Assembly (NCBI GenBank): GCA_036245525.1
Contig: BTPG01000007.1
Span: 165,812,976 to 165,876,975, forward strand
Direction of reading: 5' to 3'
From: Semisulcospira habei
Taxonomy: Eukaryota > Mollusca > Gastropoda > Semisulcospiridae
Length of the DNA stretch: 64,000 nt
Part shown: in pieces, positions 22,432-32,800 of the stretch
How positions within the stretch are numbered: position 1 is the first letter of the stretch
Layout of the letters: each line of letters starts with the position of its first letter
Made by a program: the position numbers and the translations under genes
The notes under the pieces: generated by a model
Seen by the model: the letters and a program-made list of their open reading frames with translations, nothing else
Database searches by the model: none
Told to the model about the DNA's origin: nothing

Positions 22432-22760
22432 AGGAATGTACACCCCAAAAACGATAGCACATGACATGTATCAGTTCAAACTGTCACCAATAAACACACT
22501 TCAATTTACACGCCGCGTGTATCAATGCACATCCGAGCTTAGAGCTACTTTTAGAATAAGCGCTTAACAAATCTCCTTTATTATTATATACACAGTGAAC
22601 AAAAGGTCATCAGACTGGCGTAGGCTGAAGCTGGCCTGTGCCCTGTGTCGTGACCGACGTCAGTCTGAGGGCATTTGGCTTACTACAACATGCATAATAT
22701 GACGAGCAAAGCACGTGCAGCTTGTTTACTGGCACCTAGGAACAACTGGCAAGTTAGGTC

Positions 22761-23303
22761 TTAACCCCTTCACTGCCAAGAATTGATTGATTGATTGTAC
22801 ATTGCTTAACGTCCCGACAGCAACAAGGCTTTCTCAGGACGTGCCTGCACTGCTTGTGAAAAAAAATAAACAGAACATTGAATGTATGTTGCCAGCCGGT
22901 CAAATACATTAAATAAACCCAACACATGGGGCCTAAATAAAGCTAAGACCATTTAGCAACACACATCCAATATCAAGAGCTACACGCAGTGCAGACAGTA
23001 GGGAGAGTTTTAAAAAGGCAAATACAGGTGAATGGACAAAGGGTAGACAGAAACACATGCCCCAGAATAGAGAGAAAAACCCACCCTGTGGGGCTGACCA
23101 GGGTGACCCTGGGAACTAAAAAATACCTAACCCCACCCAAGTCCCCCAGGGCAGACCCGGGTGGGGTTGCAAGTGGCAAACAAGAACACAGGACTAACAA
23201 GAGACATAAACCCTCATGAGCCCCCGCGACTGCGGGGGCTCATGAGGGTTTATGTCTCTTGCAGCTGGGTAGCGCTCGCCTTGCCCCAGCTGTTAAAGGG
23301 GTC
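22761..23303. repeat. TP-C element interrupted by a LINE/SINE-type repeat
   Basis: Begins TTAACCCCTTCACTGCC and ends near GTTAAAGGGGTCAAC. The hairpin (ACATAAACCCTCATGAGCCC with a CCGCGACTGCGG centre) is at 23204-23265. The repeat at 22782-23169 has inserted between the left end and the hairpin. Confidence 0.75.
22782..23169 (-). mobile_element. Dispersed retroposed repeat with ATTG-type tail
   Basis: Starts (minus 3' end) with ATTGATTGATTGTACATTGC and TTAACGTCCCGACAGC, and runs to GGGCAGACCCGGGTGGGG. The same sequence is at 44465-44830. The (CAAT)n-type 3' tail and duplicated target at the other copy indicate a SINE or a truncated LINE end. No RT motif is visible. Confidence 0.8.
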
Positions 23304-23373
23304 AACAAAATCAAACAAAGGATGAGGCACCTTTAAGGGTTGTTACCACAACCCAAAAATAAGGTGTAAGCCC

Positions 23374-23455
23374 TTAACACATTCACGAAGTGACGCATCC
23401 GGATACGCTGCGTTAATGCCGCGTATCCGGATGCGTCACGTCGTGAATGAGTTAA
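23374..23455. repeat. TP-E palindromic element (reference copy)
   Basis: TTAACACATTCACGAAGTGA and complement. Perfect inner stem GCATCCGGATACGC on a TTAATG loop. TTAA on both sides. Confidence 0.88.
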
Positions 23456-23469
23456 AAAGTGAACATCAT

Positions 23470-23498
23470 CCCCCCCCCCCCCCCCCCCCCCCCCCCCT
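23470..23498. repeat. Poly-C tract
   Basis: A run of nearly 30 C. Confidence 0.95.
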
Positions 23499-23507
23499 TA
23501 CAAGAGG

Positions 23508-23556
23508 CAAAGATCCTCAGTTGCGGGGGCTGATGAAGATCTACGCCCCTTGCTGA
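23508..23556. repeat. TP-C element, decayed
   Basis: AGAGGCAAAGATCCTCA and a shortened right arm GGGGCTGATGAAGATCTACG. Half of the stem centre is lost. Confidence 0.65.
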
Positions 23557-23825
23557 GACCACTCTGTGTCCCTGTTCTTTGGACAGTTGTGGCTTTTGGT
23601 CGTTCGGTGAGCACTGGTTTCAGAAACAAAATGTACGATCGTCAGCAGGGGAGGGGTTAAACTCCCAGAACTACATGACTTCCATTCCACAGAGATGAAG
23701 AGTTGAAGGGCACCGGAAGTCCACACAACACACAGACTCGTTTTGTGGTCTGTCACAACAGACAGCTGAAAGAATCGTTTTAATCTGAGCAGTAGTCTGG
23801 CCATAACGATTTCACTCTGCAGTGC

Positions 23826-23936
23826 TAACCCAGTGTGCAAAAGGCCATTGGGTCGACGTCGGCCACCACTGGCCCACGCAGTTATGTGTGGGCCAAACGT
23901 GGCTGATGTCAGCCCAATGGCCTTTGCGCACTGGGA
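23826..23936. repeat. TP-G palindromic element
   Basis: CCCAGTGTGCAAAAGGCCAT and complement, with inner GGGTCGACGTCGGCC. Long stem of more than 40 bp on each side. Confidence 0.82.
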
Positions 23937-24507
23937 ACTGCCTCTGTTGTGTACAACTGCAAAATAAAATGCCACGTGGCTTTGGGTTCTCTTTTAGAAA
24001 GCATACTAGCTGTTGGAGATGAGTTGGCCATGACAGTTTATGATGGGCAGTGCCAGATTAGCATGGTGCCTTAAAGGTGCCAAGACAATTTGGCACTACC
24101 GTTGTTCTATCTTTTCCAGTCCTTCTCTGGCTGTGACACCTCAAAAGTGAATGTGTCCGGCAATGAACAAACTTTTAAGAGTAAAACTCTTTTTTAAAAA
24201 AAAGGGCCCAAAAGAAAAAACAAACAATTTAAAAAAAAAAAACTGTTTCTAATCAACTGAGAGGTGTACAGTAGACCTGTTTCTGAAAAGACATTTTCTT
24301 CTAACTTCATCATTTTCGGTATTGAAAAGACAAAGTAATACAATCTGCAGTATATGTACCTTATTCAGAAATGTCCAGTGATCAATACATTGTATGCATA
24401 CCTGTAATTCAGATATAAATTGCACAATATCCCATTGCTCTTAGAATCTCAGTACAGCATCTTGGCATACGCATATGCGGGTGGGCTTGTTTTTTTTTTT
24501 ACGACAT

Positions 24508-24605
24508 GGCTCCGAGTCGTGAATGTGTGTTTTTCTGAGATTTTGGACCTAACAGCTTGAACCTGTTAGGCTCAAAATCACAGACAAGCGACACACAAAC
24601 AGGTT
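24508..24605. repeat. TP-F palindromic element
   Basis: TGTGTGTTTTTCTGAGATTT then TGGACCTAACAG, folding on CTGTTAGGCTCAAAATCACA. Member of the GATTTTGGACCTTA family. Confidence 0.75.
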
Positions 24606-24675
24606 TCCCAATGACTATGGAAACATACTGATGGTGTTTGCACGCAACCTTTTGGCAATAGAACATTTTGACACG

Positions 24676-24884
24676 TTAACATCATCACATCCTGAGGATG
24701 AAATTATCACATTTTGTAGATATCATTTGTTGTCCACATCACAGTTCTGGCGACAAATCGACCCTGGTAGTTTAAGGGTGGTGTCGGAACAGCTTGTTAC
24801 AGGCGCCAACCTATTCTGATACCACCCTTGAACTATCATGGTCGATCTACATCCTGTCATATCTAGTCAGGGCCTTATGGGTTA
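24676..24884. repeat. TP-A/B-like palindromic element
   Basis: Starts at GTTAACATCATCACATCCTG and ends CTTATGGGTTAA. The stem CTGGTAGTTTAAGGGTGGTG folds on its complement, with a CAGGCGCC centre and several mismatches. Confidence 0.72.
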
Positions 24885-25094
24885 ACACACAATGCTATGG
24901 CCGTTTCATTTGTTCCCATTTCTGAAAAAATCTGGAACCTGTGCGCCAACAGGAAATTGTCATAACTGCCCTGTGAAGAAAACATCCAATCACATATTCT
25001 TTCACATGTAAATATTTGTGTTTCTCAAGTACTCAAATGGTTAGTCATGAGGTTGCATACAAACACAATCAATAGATTCCTGACCACAATGCAA

Positions 25095-25190
25095 ATGTGA
25101 AGAGGGTAGTGAGGGGGGGGGGGGGTGCAGAAGAGGTGAAGACGGTGGGGGGAGGGGAGGGGGGGACGCGCAGAGGAGGTGGGGCGGGGT
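25095..25190 (+). repeat. G-rich tract
   Basis: Runs of up to 14 G and a GGTGGGGGGAGGGGAGGGGG stretch, able in principle to form G-quadruplexes. Confidence 0.75.
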
Positions 25191-25263
25191 ATGTCATAAC
25201 GTTATGATGACTTTAGTTTGACAGCTGCCAACTCCCCAAACTGGTTTCAGCCACAATGATTAT

Positions 25264-25477
25264 TTTATCCCTTTTAGCTCTGGATCCCTACAGCAGCAGA
25301 TGGCTTGACCATGATGATTCAAGGGTAGTGCCAGATGAGCTTGGCGCCTGAAGGCGCCAAGCTCATCTGGCACTACCCTTGAATTATCATGGTCAAGCCA
25401 TCTCCTGCAACTGGTACATAGTCGTTGGGCAACACCTCCAAAATTTAAGAAATGAGACCTTGGGGCTAAAAAGTTAA
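25264..25477 (+). repeat. TP-A palindromic MITE
   Basis: Right TTAA intact; the left end is decayed (TTTTATCCCTTTTAGC). Palindrome with core GGCGCC and a GATGAGCTTGG stem variant. Confidence 0.83.
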
Positions 25478-25985
25478 ACAAATGTTCCTTTATTCTAATG
25501 TTTTGTAAAATAGTCAAAAACTCCAAATTATCCATAAACCCTCACCCCCAACCAGCTCTCCCCGTTGAAAGTATGATAGTGTGTACTGGCATGAAAATAC
25601 AAACTATACGGAGTTTGTCACAATGAACAGGCAACACAACAGCCCAAACAATGGTCACAAAAGACTATCACACTTTTGTGTTGTTTCATACACTGAAGTA
25701 TATGTGCAGACTATACAAGAGGACTGAAATAAATATTACATTGGCGTGAACACAGGCTTTCTTTTAACATGTTTATGATTATCAACAAACCCACAATAAA
25801 GGGCTCCGAAAAGATTTCCACAGCAAAGGGAGGATTTCACACTGTACAAGTATTTAAAATTTGACAGGGTATTTTCACCCTGAAAGGCATGTCACAACAG
25901 AGCAGTGCCACTCTACCTACCCAACCTTTTTTTCTAAACTAATTCATCATCTCGATACAAAATAACTTAACGAGTCCAAAGATAA

Positions 25986-26070
25986 TTAACCCTTTGGGCG
26001 TCGGTAGCAGTTTTTGTCATGATGATTCCTGCAGGAATCATGGCAACAAAAACTGCTACCAACAACCAAT
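25986..26070. repeat. TP-D palindromic element
   Basis: TTAACCCTTTGGGCGTCGG left end. Stem TAGCAGTTTTTGTCATGATG around CCTGCAGG. The right end has lost its TTAA. Confidence 0.8.
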
Positions 26071-26183
26071 CTATCTGTTTTTGTCTGTTCAAGTATGGCT
26101 TGATTTCATGTAAGCAACACTTTGATGTTGTTTGCATGCAACCTCATAAGTGACAGTTTGGCACAAAATCAGGTCCTGATGTG

Positions 26184-26345
26184 GAAAAGAACCCAACGAA
26201 CAAGAAAAATGCTTAGAAAAGACAGTCACAACACAAGTGTTGTAACTGTCTTTTCTAAGTGTGTTTCTTTCTTTGTCACATTCTTCTCTGCATTTTACAC
26301 GCTTGGCAGTCATCTTTTTGGTCTGGATATTTTATGTCTTGATGT
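26184..26345. repeat. Short relative of the 8608-8921 fold-back
   Basis: Stem TGCTTAGAAAAGACAGT with ACAACAC and complement ACTGTCTTTTCTAAGTGTGT, then TTTCTTTCT and the flank GCTTGGCAGTCATCTTTTTG shared with the sequence right of the larger fold-back. Confidence 0.75.
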
Positions 26346-26843
26346 GGTTGCCTCCATTGATTTTGTCTCTCTTTTTCCCGGTGAAATCTTGAACTGCTTG
26401 AATCTTTAACTAGTTTAGTAGGAAATACTCATGACCCCCTTGTGAAGAAAGCCTCAGATCGCACATTCTGACCAACATGTAAACAGATGTTTTCTGTTTT
26501 TCTCACAAAATTGCCAGCTATAAGGTGGCTTCCAAATGCTATTGTTATGTACAACAGAACCGTTTGAATGTCCTAATAATAAACAGAATCAGCTGACATA
26601 ATTCACAACTATTTTAACCATTTGGCTGCCTGTAGTGCTTTTTGTTTTAACCAAATTAACCCACAGCCGCATCCCCCAAATGTTGGCAGTGTCACCTAAC
26701 AACTATGTAACCAAAAATGTAACCAAAGGTACTTCCTCAGGAAGCTAAATTCCTTTTCTGTTGACAGAACATTTCTGAGGCTCTTTTACAAATCATTTGT
26801 GGAAAGTGTTTTGACTTTTTCTTTTATCTGCTTGTTCAGCTCC

Positions 26844-27055
26844 TTAACCCATATCGTACTGAGGCTAGCAGCTTCAAATTTGTACACTGCCATATGCAAG
26901 CCTCATTATAGTACTTACAGATAAGGATATAGATCGAAGGCTTTAGTTCAACGGTGGTGCCAGAATAGCTTGGCGCCGCTATTCTGGCACTACCCTTGAA
27001 CTATTTTAGTCAAACTTATTTCACACACTGGTGTATTCCGAATGATAAGGGTTAA
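26844..27055 (-). repeat. TP-B palindromic MITE, reversed
   Basis: TTAA-bounded. The right end reads GGAATGATAAGGGTTAA-like sequence (ATTCCGAATGATAAGGGTTAA in reverse). Palindrome around GGCGCC with one arm shortened. Confidence 0.82.
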
Positions 27056-27061
27056 GTGCCA

Positions 27062-27321
27062 AAAACAAAAACAGCCTTGAACGGACCGTGAAAATCTGCT
27101 GTAAGATCATTGGTGAGCCTCAGAGAACTATGCAGTCTTTTCTTGACCAGCAGACAGTGAAGAAGGCAATGTCCATTATTAGCCCAAAAGACCGTATTTT
27201 TAATACAAAATCTGATCTGTTGCCCTCAGCCCGCCGGTACAGATGTCACAACTGTAAGACAAAGAGAAGGAAGTTCTCTTTTATTCCCACCGCTGTTGTT
27301 CTTTTGAACAAAGTGGCGTAG
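27062..27321 (+). mobile_element. 3' end of a CR1/L2-like LINE RT ORF
   Basis: The plus-strand reading KICCKIIGEPQRTMQSFLD, KKAMSIISPKDRIFNTKSDL, LLPSARRYRCHNCKTKRRKF and FSFIPTAVVLLNKVA-stop has the layout of the C-terminal tail of many invertebrate LINE polyproteins (LLPSGRRYR...NSFIP...LLN). It is 5'-truncated. Assignment to a clade is by general resemblance only. Confidence 0.7.
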
Positions 27322-27449
27322 ACTTTTATTAAATGTATTCAGCTGTGACATCTGTACTCGAGCATGAGGGAGATGGAAAGTGCCAGTTTTGTTCTTGTAA
27401 GGTTTATGTGATAATAGCTTCTTTTTTTTATACATGTAATGTATGTCAA

Positions 27450-27540
27450 TATTAGTATAGATGTCTGCATTAGTAGAGTAGTCAATATTAGTATAGTTGT
27501 CAGTATTAGCCTAGCTGTCAGTATTAGAATATAGTTCTTA
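27450..27540. repeat. Short tandem repeat
   Basis: Degenerate copies of GTCAGTATTAGTATAGNTGT, about 20-40 bp per unit. Confidence 0.6.
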
Positions 27541-27649
27541 ATTCTGGGTGTATGTGTGTGCGTACGTCCATCTTATTCATTTATTTTTATACTTCAGTGG
27601 ATATATTTATTCACTCCCGACCAAACTGGAATTGCCCCTTCGTGGGATA

Positions 27650-27723
27650 CTTACTTACTTACTCACGCCTGTCACCCCTACCCGGGTATAGGCCGTCGAC
27701 GAGAGACCTCCAGCAACTCCTGT
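27650..27723 (-). mobile_element. 74-bp RTE-like LINE 3' end
   Basis: Minus-strand tail of the 12177-18210 LINE family, ending in (TAAG)n. It is flanked by an exact 13-bp duplication CCTTCGTGGGATA at 27637-27649 and 27724-27736. One of the shortest LINE insertions I could delimit here. Confidence 0.92.
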
Positions 27724-27754
27724 CCTTCGTGGGATAAGTACAGTTTTTTTACTT

Positions 27755-27862
27755 GACTTCACGTACCAGTTGCAATAGACAATGATAATCAAGGGCAGTG
27801 CCAGATTGAATTATCATGGTTGATCCATCACCTGCTGTAGCGCCTTGGGGCTAAATGGGTTA
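27755..27862. repeat. Decayed TP-A element
   Basis: Parts of both arms (GACAATGATAATCAAGGGCA, TTGAATTATCATGG) and the right end GGGGCTAAATGGGTTAA remain. The GGCGCC core has been deleted. Confidence 0.68.
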
Positions 27863-28259
27863 AAGTGATTCTAGCAGGAAACACCTCAAGACAGTGCTAG
27901 CAACAGCAAGAGGGTCAACCCCTTGTTGAAGCAGCCATTGGTGCAGTTTACAGTCCCGCGCTCAAGGGGGTCAACCATTTCAACAACATTTGGTTGCAGA
28001 AGATCTGTCTTGGAATGTTAGTTTTAAGGGCTGTAGACAGCAACTGTGCAGTAGACGTAGAACCCTTTGTCTGTCAGCAGGACGTCCTGTCAAGGTGATA
28101 TTCTTGCAGGAATCACACCGATAAAGAGCTCTGCCAAACAGGGTCAAAATACAACAATTGTGAACTCTGCCTGTACGGTGGTGATCTTCTCAGAAGCAAA
28201 TCTCACGCCATTCGCATCACAAATCACAGGCATAGAATCTCATACTTTTACTAGCCTAA

Positions 28260-28434
28260 CCCCTTTACCGCCAGCGGTCATAAATTTTGGTCCTGAAATC
28301 TGGCTTAATTCGACCCCAAAGCGCTCAAGCCGTTGTGTAAACATAGATACAGAGTTGCGTCAGCGGGGGGCTCATGAGGATCTATGTCTCTTGCAGCTGG
28401 ATTCTGTTCAGTTTTCTTGGCGGTGAAGGGGTCA
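28260..28434. repeat. TP-C element, partly decayed
   Basis: TAACCCCTTTACCGCCAGCG left end and GCGGTGAAGGGGTCA right end pair with each other. The hairpin part at 28340-28398 has lost much of its left arm. Confidence 0.7.
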
Positions 28435-28499
28435 AGAGTTGTAGCCCTATGGTCGAAATGTTTAAAGTTGGGAGTTTTCCTCTGACGACTACATTGCAG

Positions 28500-28740
28500 A
28501 TCAGAAAACATCAACCATGATCATTCAAGGGTAATGCCACAACAGCGTGGCACCAGACTACATTGCAGTTCAGAAAAAGACTGACCATGAGAGTTCAAGG
28601 GTGGTGCTGGAATAGCTTGGCCGTCGCTTGATTGCATTACAAGAACACTGACCATGACATTTCACGGGTGGTGCTAGAATAGCTTGGCACCTCTAGGCGC
28701 CAAGTTATTCTGGCACCACCTGTGAACTGTTGTTACAGCT
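28500..28740. repeat. Cluster of three partial TP-A/B stems
   Basis: Three successive units of CAACCATGATCATTCAAGGG type, each with ACTACATTGCAG or a variant before it. Only the third (28640-28730) retains both arms. Confidence 0.6.
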
Positions 28741-29458
28741 GATCAAAACTTTGCGGTAGTGTGTTATGGCCGAATGATTCAACTCTCTGCGAGTGAAACA
28801 AACAAGCAAACAGTAAGCTAACATCAAGAAAAATAATTTCATGTTGATCATTCCCTCACGTCCCAAAATCCAAGTTTTAACCGCCTTGTGCAGGCATCCA
28901 CTGGTACTGTAAACAGTACTGATGGCTGTAAGCACAAGAGGGTTAACTGTTAAAACGCAACAAATACATCCTGAATTTTATCTGTACTTTCACTGACCCC
29001 CCTTTCCTATTGCAGTGAAACGAGAGCCGCAACTCATTATATTATTTGGACATGCACAATGCTGAGTTTTGTCTCCTTGGAAAAATGGAGGATTGGAGTC
29101 ATTTTTAGGTCAGTTGTCCTGGGCAAAATTCATAGTGTTTGGTGCGCTTTATGTCATGCCTATCGGTCGTTTCAAATGCACGATAAGCAAAAGGTCCTAG
29201 GACCGAACGATACGCAGAATTCTCCCTTACCGAGTGTTAGGTTTTGGAGTGGCAAATACACCAGCTGGCTTGTCGGTCCCCACACCCTCTCACTCTCCCA
29301 TGACAGTGTTGGTATATCAGTCTCATACAGTTCCAGCTGTTTGCACAAGGCAATGGTTCTCATGAGCCCTGGCAGCTGCAGAAGCTCATACGAATCATTG
29401 ACTGTGTTCAAAGAGATCAGTCTATTTTTGTAAAGTCTACATCAACATCTCCATTCTG

Positions 29459-29542
29459 AATACCAGGAAGAGGCAGGAATTATCATCAGCCCCTGCAGAG
29501 CAGGGTCTGATGAGAATCCCTGCCTCTTCCTGGTATTCAGCT
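29459..29542. repeat. TP-C variant hairpin in SYNRG 3' region
   Basis: ACCAGGAAGAGGCAGGAATT and complement around CAGCCCCTGCAGAGCAGGGTCTG. It lies just downstream of the stop codon, so it is probably transcribed in the SYNRG 3'UTR. Confidence 0.78.
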
Positions 29543-29575
29543 ATCTTGTCCGTCACACATCTGTCCACCACACTT

Positions 29576-29824
29576 TCACAAAAGCTCTGGAAGTTTTAAA
29601 GCGGGCAGCATCGAATCCACGCAGTTGACCCAAAAGTTGGCGCAAGGGGCGTGGTACTGCCTCCCGCCGTAGCTGAGCTTTGGTGTATCATCACCGTTGT
29701 TATTGCCTGGCATTTTTGGACGACCGTCGACGTCCAAGAGGCAAACCCCACAAGCTTTTTGCTGAGCGGCCGGACTGTCTGACTTGAGCACGGCGTGGGT
29801 AAAGGTCAGCACCGACTGCTCAGG
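29576..29824 (-). CDS. SYNRG: SYNRG last coding exon
   Basis: 249 bp including TGA. Contains ACGVCLLDVDGR, KLSYGGRQYHAPCANFWVNC and the terminal LKLPELL. The conserved cysteines (CGVC...HAPC...NC) may bind metal. The 3'UTR continues leftwards; I saw no clear polyadenylation signal. Confidence 0.94.
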   Translation of the reverse strand, partial: PEQSVLTFTHAVLKSDSPAAQQKACGVCLLDVDGRPKMPGNNNGDDTPKLSYGGRQYHAPCANFWVNCVDSMLPALKLPELL

Positions 29825-32800
29825 CTGTGAACAAACAAAGAGAAGAAGTATAGTTTCTGTGTTGACATTTGTAATCAGACAGAGTAAAGTGAATTTACAA
29901 TAAAACAAAATTTCACGGGGACAACACATTTTTTAAAAAAAATGAAAATCTAAAAACAATTATTAGCATTTAAAATCTACAGTCAGATCTCTGAAAAAGT
30001 GTTGTTAGATCCAATATGTTACATCCAACCTATGTAATATCCAACTTTTGTTATATCCAACTTTGGTCATATTCAACTTTCACTATAGCTGACCCTGATA
30101 TATATCCGACTTTGGTCATATTCAACTTTCATTATAGCTGACCCTGTTATATAGCTGACTTTGTTATAAGCAAAGTTGACTGCGCAAAACAGACGTTATC
30201 CCCAAATCAGACATTGCATGGACTTCAAACATTCTGTGGACGCGTGCAGCCTGCTCCATCTGACGGAGGTACGTACTCTGTGGCAGGGGATCTTGAGATT
30301 TGATGCTTCTTGCTCGCAGGGAGCTTCCTGACTGACATCCACAGAGGCTTAACATACTTTATTTGACCTGATTCTAATTTAGCAATACTGGGAACTGATA
30401 CTTAATAATACTCCTGTCAGACATTCTCAAAAGGAAGCTTGCATGAAAGTCACTGGCAAACTAGTCTAGATGACCACTTGTCTAACCCTTTTAGCCCCGG
30501 ATCTCCTGCAACTGGTAGATGGTCGTTAGGCAACACCTCCAAAATTTGAGAAACGGGACCTTGGGGCTAAACAGGTTAAGAGAGACAGCCAATACTTGAT
30601 CCCACGGTAAAGTCAAATGTCTCCCAAGTACATGTCCCTTTTCAAGATGCTCAAGGCACCACAGGGCTAGAAGCCTGCTGCTCCTGCTAAATGCTATTTT
30701 ATGTGCAAACCTCCACTCTGATATCAACGTCTGTGCATGCAACATATTTCTGTTTTCCATTTCACCAGCCCTAACCAGCCTACTCTTTACAAACAGTGAT
30801 TGCGGTTTTTGAAATATGCATTTGATGATTATGTGTGCTGTACACATGAAGGAGCAACAGGGATTTAACCCTTTTAGCCCCAGATCCCTACAGCAGGAGA
30901 TGGCTTGACCATGATAATTGAAAGGGGGCCTGGCGCCTTCAGGTGACAAGCTAATCTGGCACTACCCTTGGATTATCATGGTCAAGCCATCTCCTACAAC
31001 TGGTACATAGTCGTTGGGCAACACCTCCAAAATTTGAGAAATGGGACCTTGGGGCTAAAAGGGTTAAGATAACCCTTTCACTGGTGACAAAAAGTGAAAA
31101 CAATCTTAGTGGAGACCCATAGATCCTCATGAGCCCCTGCAATTGCAGGGGCTAGTGAGGATCTATGCCTCTTGCCGACACCACTTTGCATCCCTGTTCC
31201 TTGGACTGGGTCTCTTCAGCGTCAAAATGAATGCTTTCTGACACACAGTCTTCAGCCACTGACGGTGAAGAGGTTAACCAAAGCTGGGTCACATAAGCTA
31301 ATCCAGCACCACCCTTGGACAATCATTCTCACGTTTGATTCATCTCCTGCTGTGGCATCCTAATTAACCCATTTAGCCCCAAGTCCCTACAACAGGAGAT
31401 GGATTGACCATGATATTTCAAGCCAGATTAGCTTGGCGCCTGACCAAGCTAATCTGGCACTGCCCTTGAATTATCATCGTCAATCCATCACCTGCAACTG
31501 GTACACAGTGGTGGTGATTTCAACCCCCAAACTCACAACTGCCAGCGCAGCATCTCATCCTCTACACTATGCCTCCAAGTTGAAGGAAAACAATGCCCAC
31601 AAAACACATACCAGTACTGACGCCCCTACAAGGAAAGCTGTCAGGTTGTTCCAGGCGAGATCAATGTTTTTCAGGCTCTCTTCAATGCTGGGTGAATTGA
31701 TCGCTGGAATACACCAACAAGAAGTCAGCTACATCCCAAAAATTGTAGTCAAAGTGAACACAAGGTCCTAAGGCCAATATCAGCCACCGTTGGCCGTATA
31801 CATTGCAGGCCAACACTGGCCTGATAACAACAAAATTACGGTTATGATAAAATCAATTCATTGGACAACAAACTCATACTTTCTTAAAGAAAGATGTTCT
31901 ATGTTCTTTGTTCTTTCATTTGTGTCTAATAAAATGTTGCAGTTTTAGGAGGTGTCTATATTGACTGTGTACCACTGTGGAAGATAGATCCACAATGATA
32001 ATTCAACATCACCTGCCAAGCTATCCTGGCACTAAACTAAACTATCATAACGCCAGCCATGCTAATCTGTCACCGTCCTTTAACGTTTACAACAAATACA
32101 AAAAAGACCACCCACTACACAGCTATGTTACAGTGTCCATCTGACCAAACATAAATGTAGATTGCCACTGCAGACAAAAAAAAAAGACATATTGCCTATG
32201 TAATATGTGAGCAGACTGGTGATTTTGCATTTTACAGCTCTAAGCTAAGGGGTAAATATTTTCTACATGACACCCATACATGACAATACCCTTGAGCTGT
32301 AAGGTAAAAAAAAATATGGAGTGGTTTTCTTTAAGGGGGTGTCATGTAAAAATTTTTGTCTTGATTCGCACTTGACGTCACATGAGTGCAAAGAGGACTG
32401 CGTGGTAACAAAACACCATATTTTCCCCGCACTAATATGACGGCTGTCACTTTTTAAAAGCGCACTTATATCTAGGGCCTATTTTTCTATTAACCCTTAT
32501 CATTCAGAATACACTTGTGTGTCAAATATGTTTGACTAAAATAGTTCAAGGGTGGTGCCTGAATAGCTTGGCGCCTCTAGGCGCCAAGCTATTCTGGCAC
32601 CACCCTTGAACTAAAGCCATTGGTCTATATCCTTATCTGTAAGTACTATAATGTAGCTTGCATATGGCAGTGTACAAATGTGAAGCTTTTCGCCTCGGTA
32701 TGATGTGGGTTAATAAGTCTCCAGTGCCTGCTAATGTTGTTGTCTGCTTCACGTTCCGCCGACACCAAGAAGCGATTCGATTCACTTTTGTCATTAAGAA

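Noticed and set aside
30000..30180. Regulatory array
   Set aside because: ATCCAACTTT/ATAGCTGACC motifs are a degenerate low-complexity tandem repeat; no regulatory logic visible.
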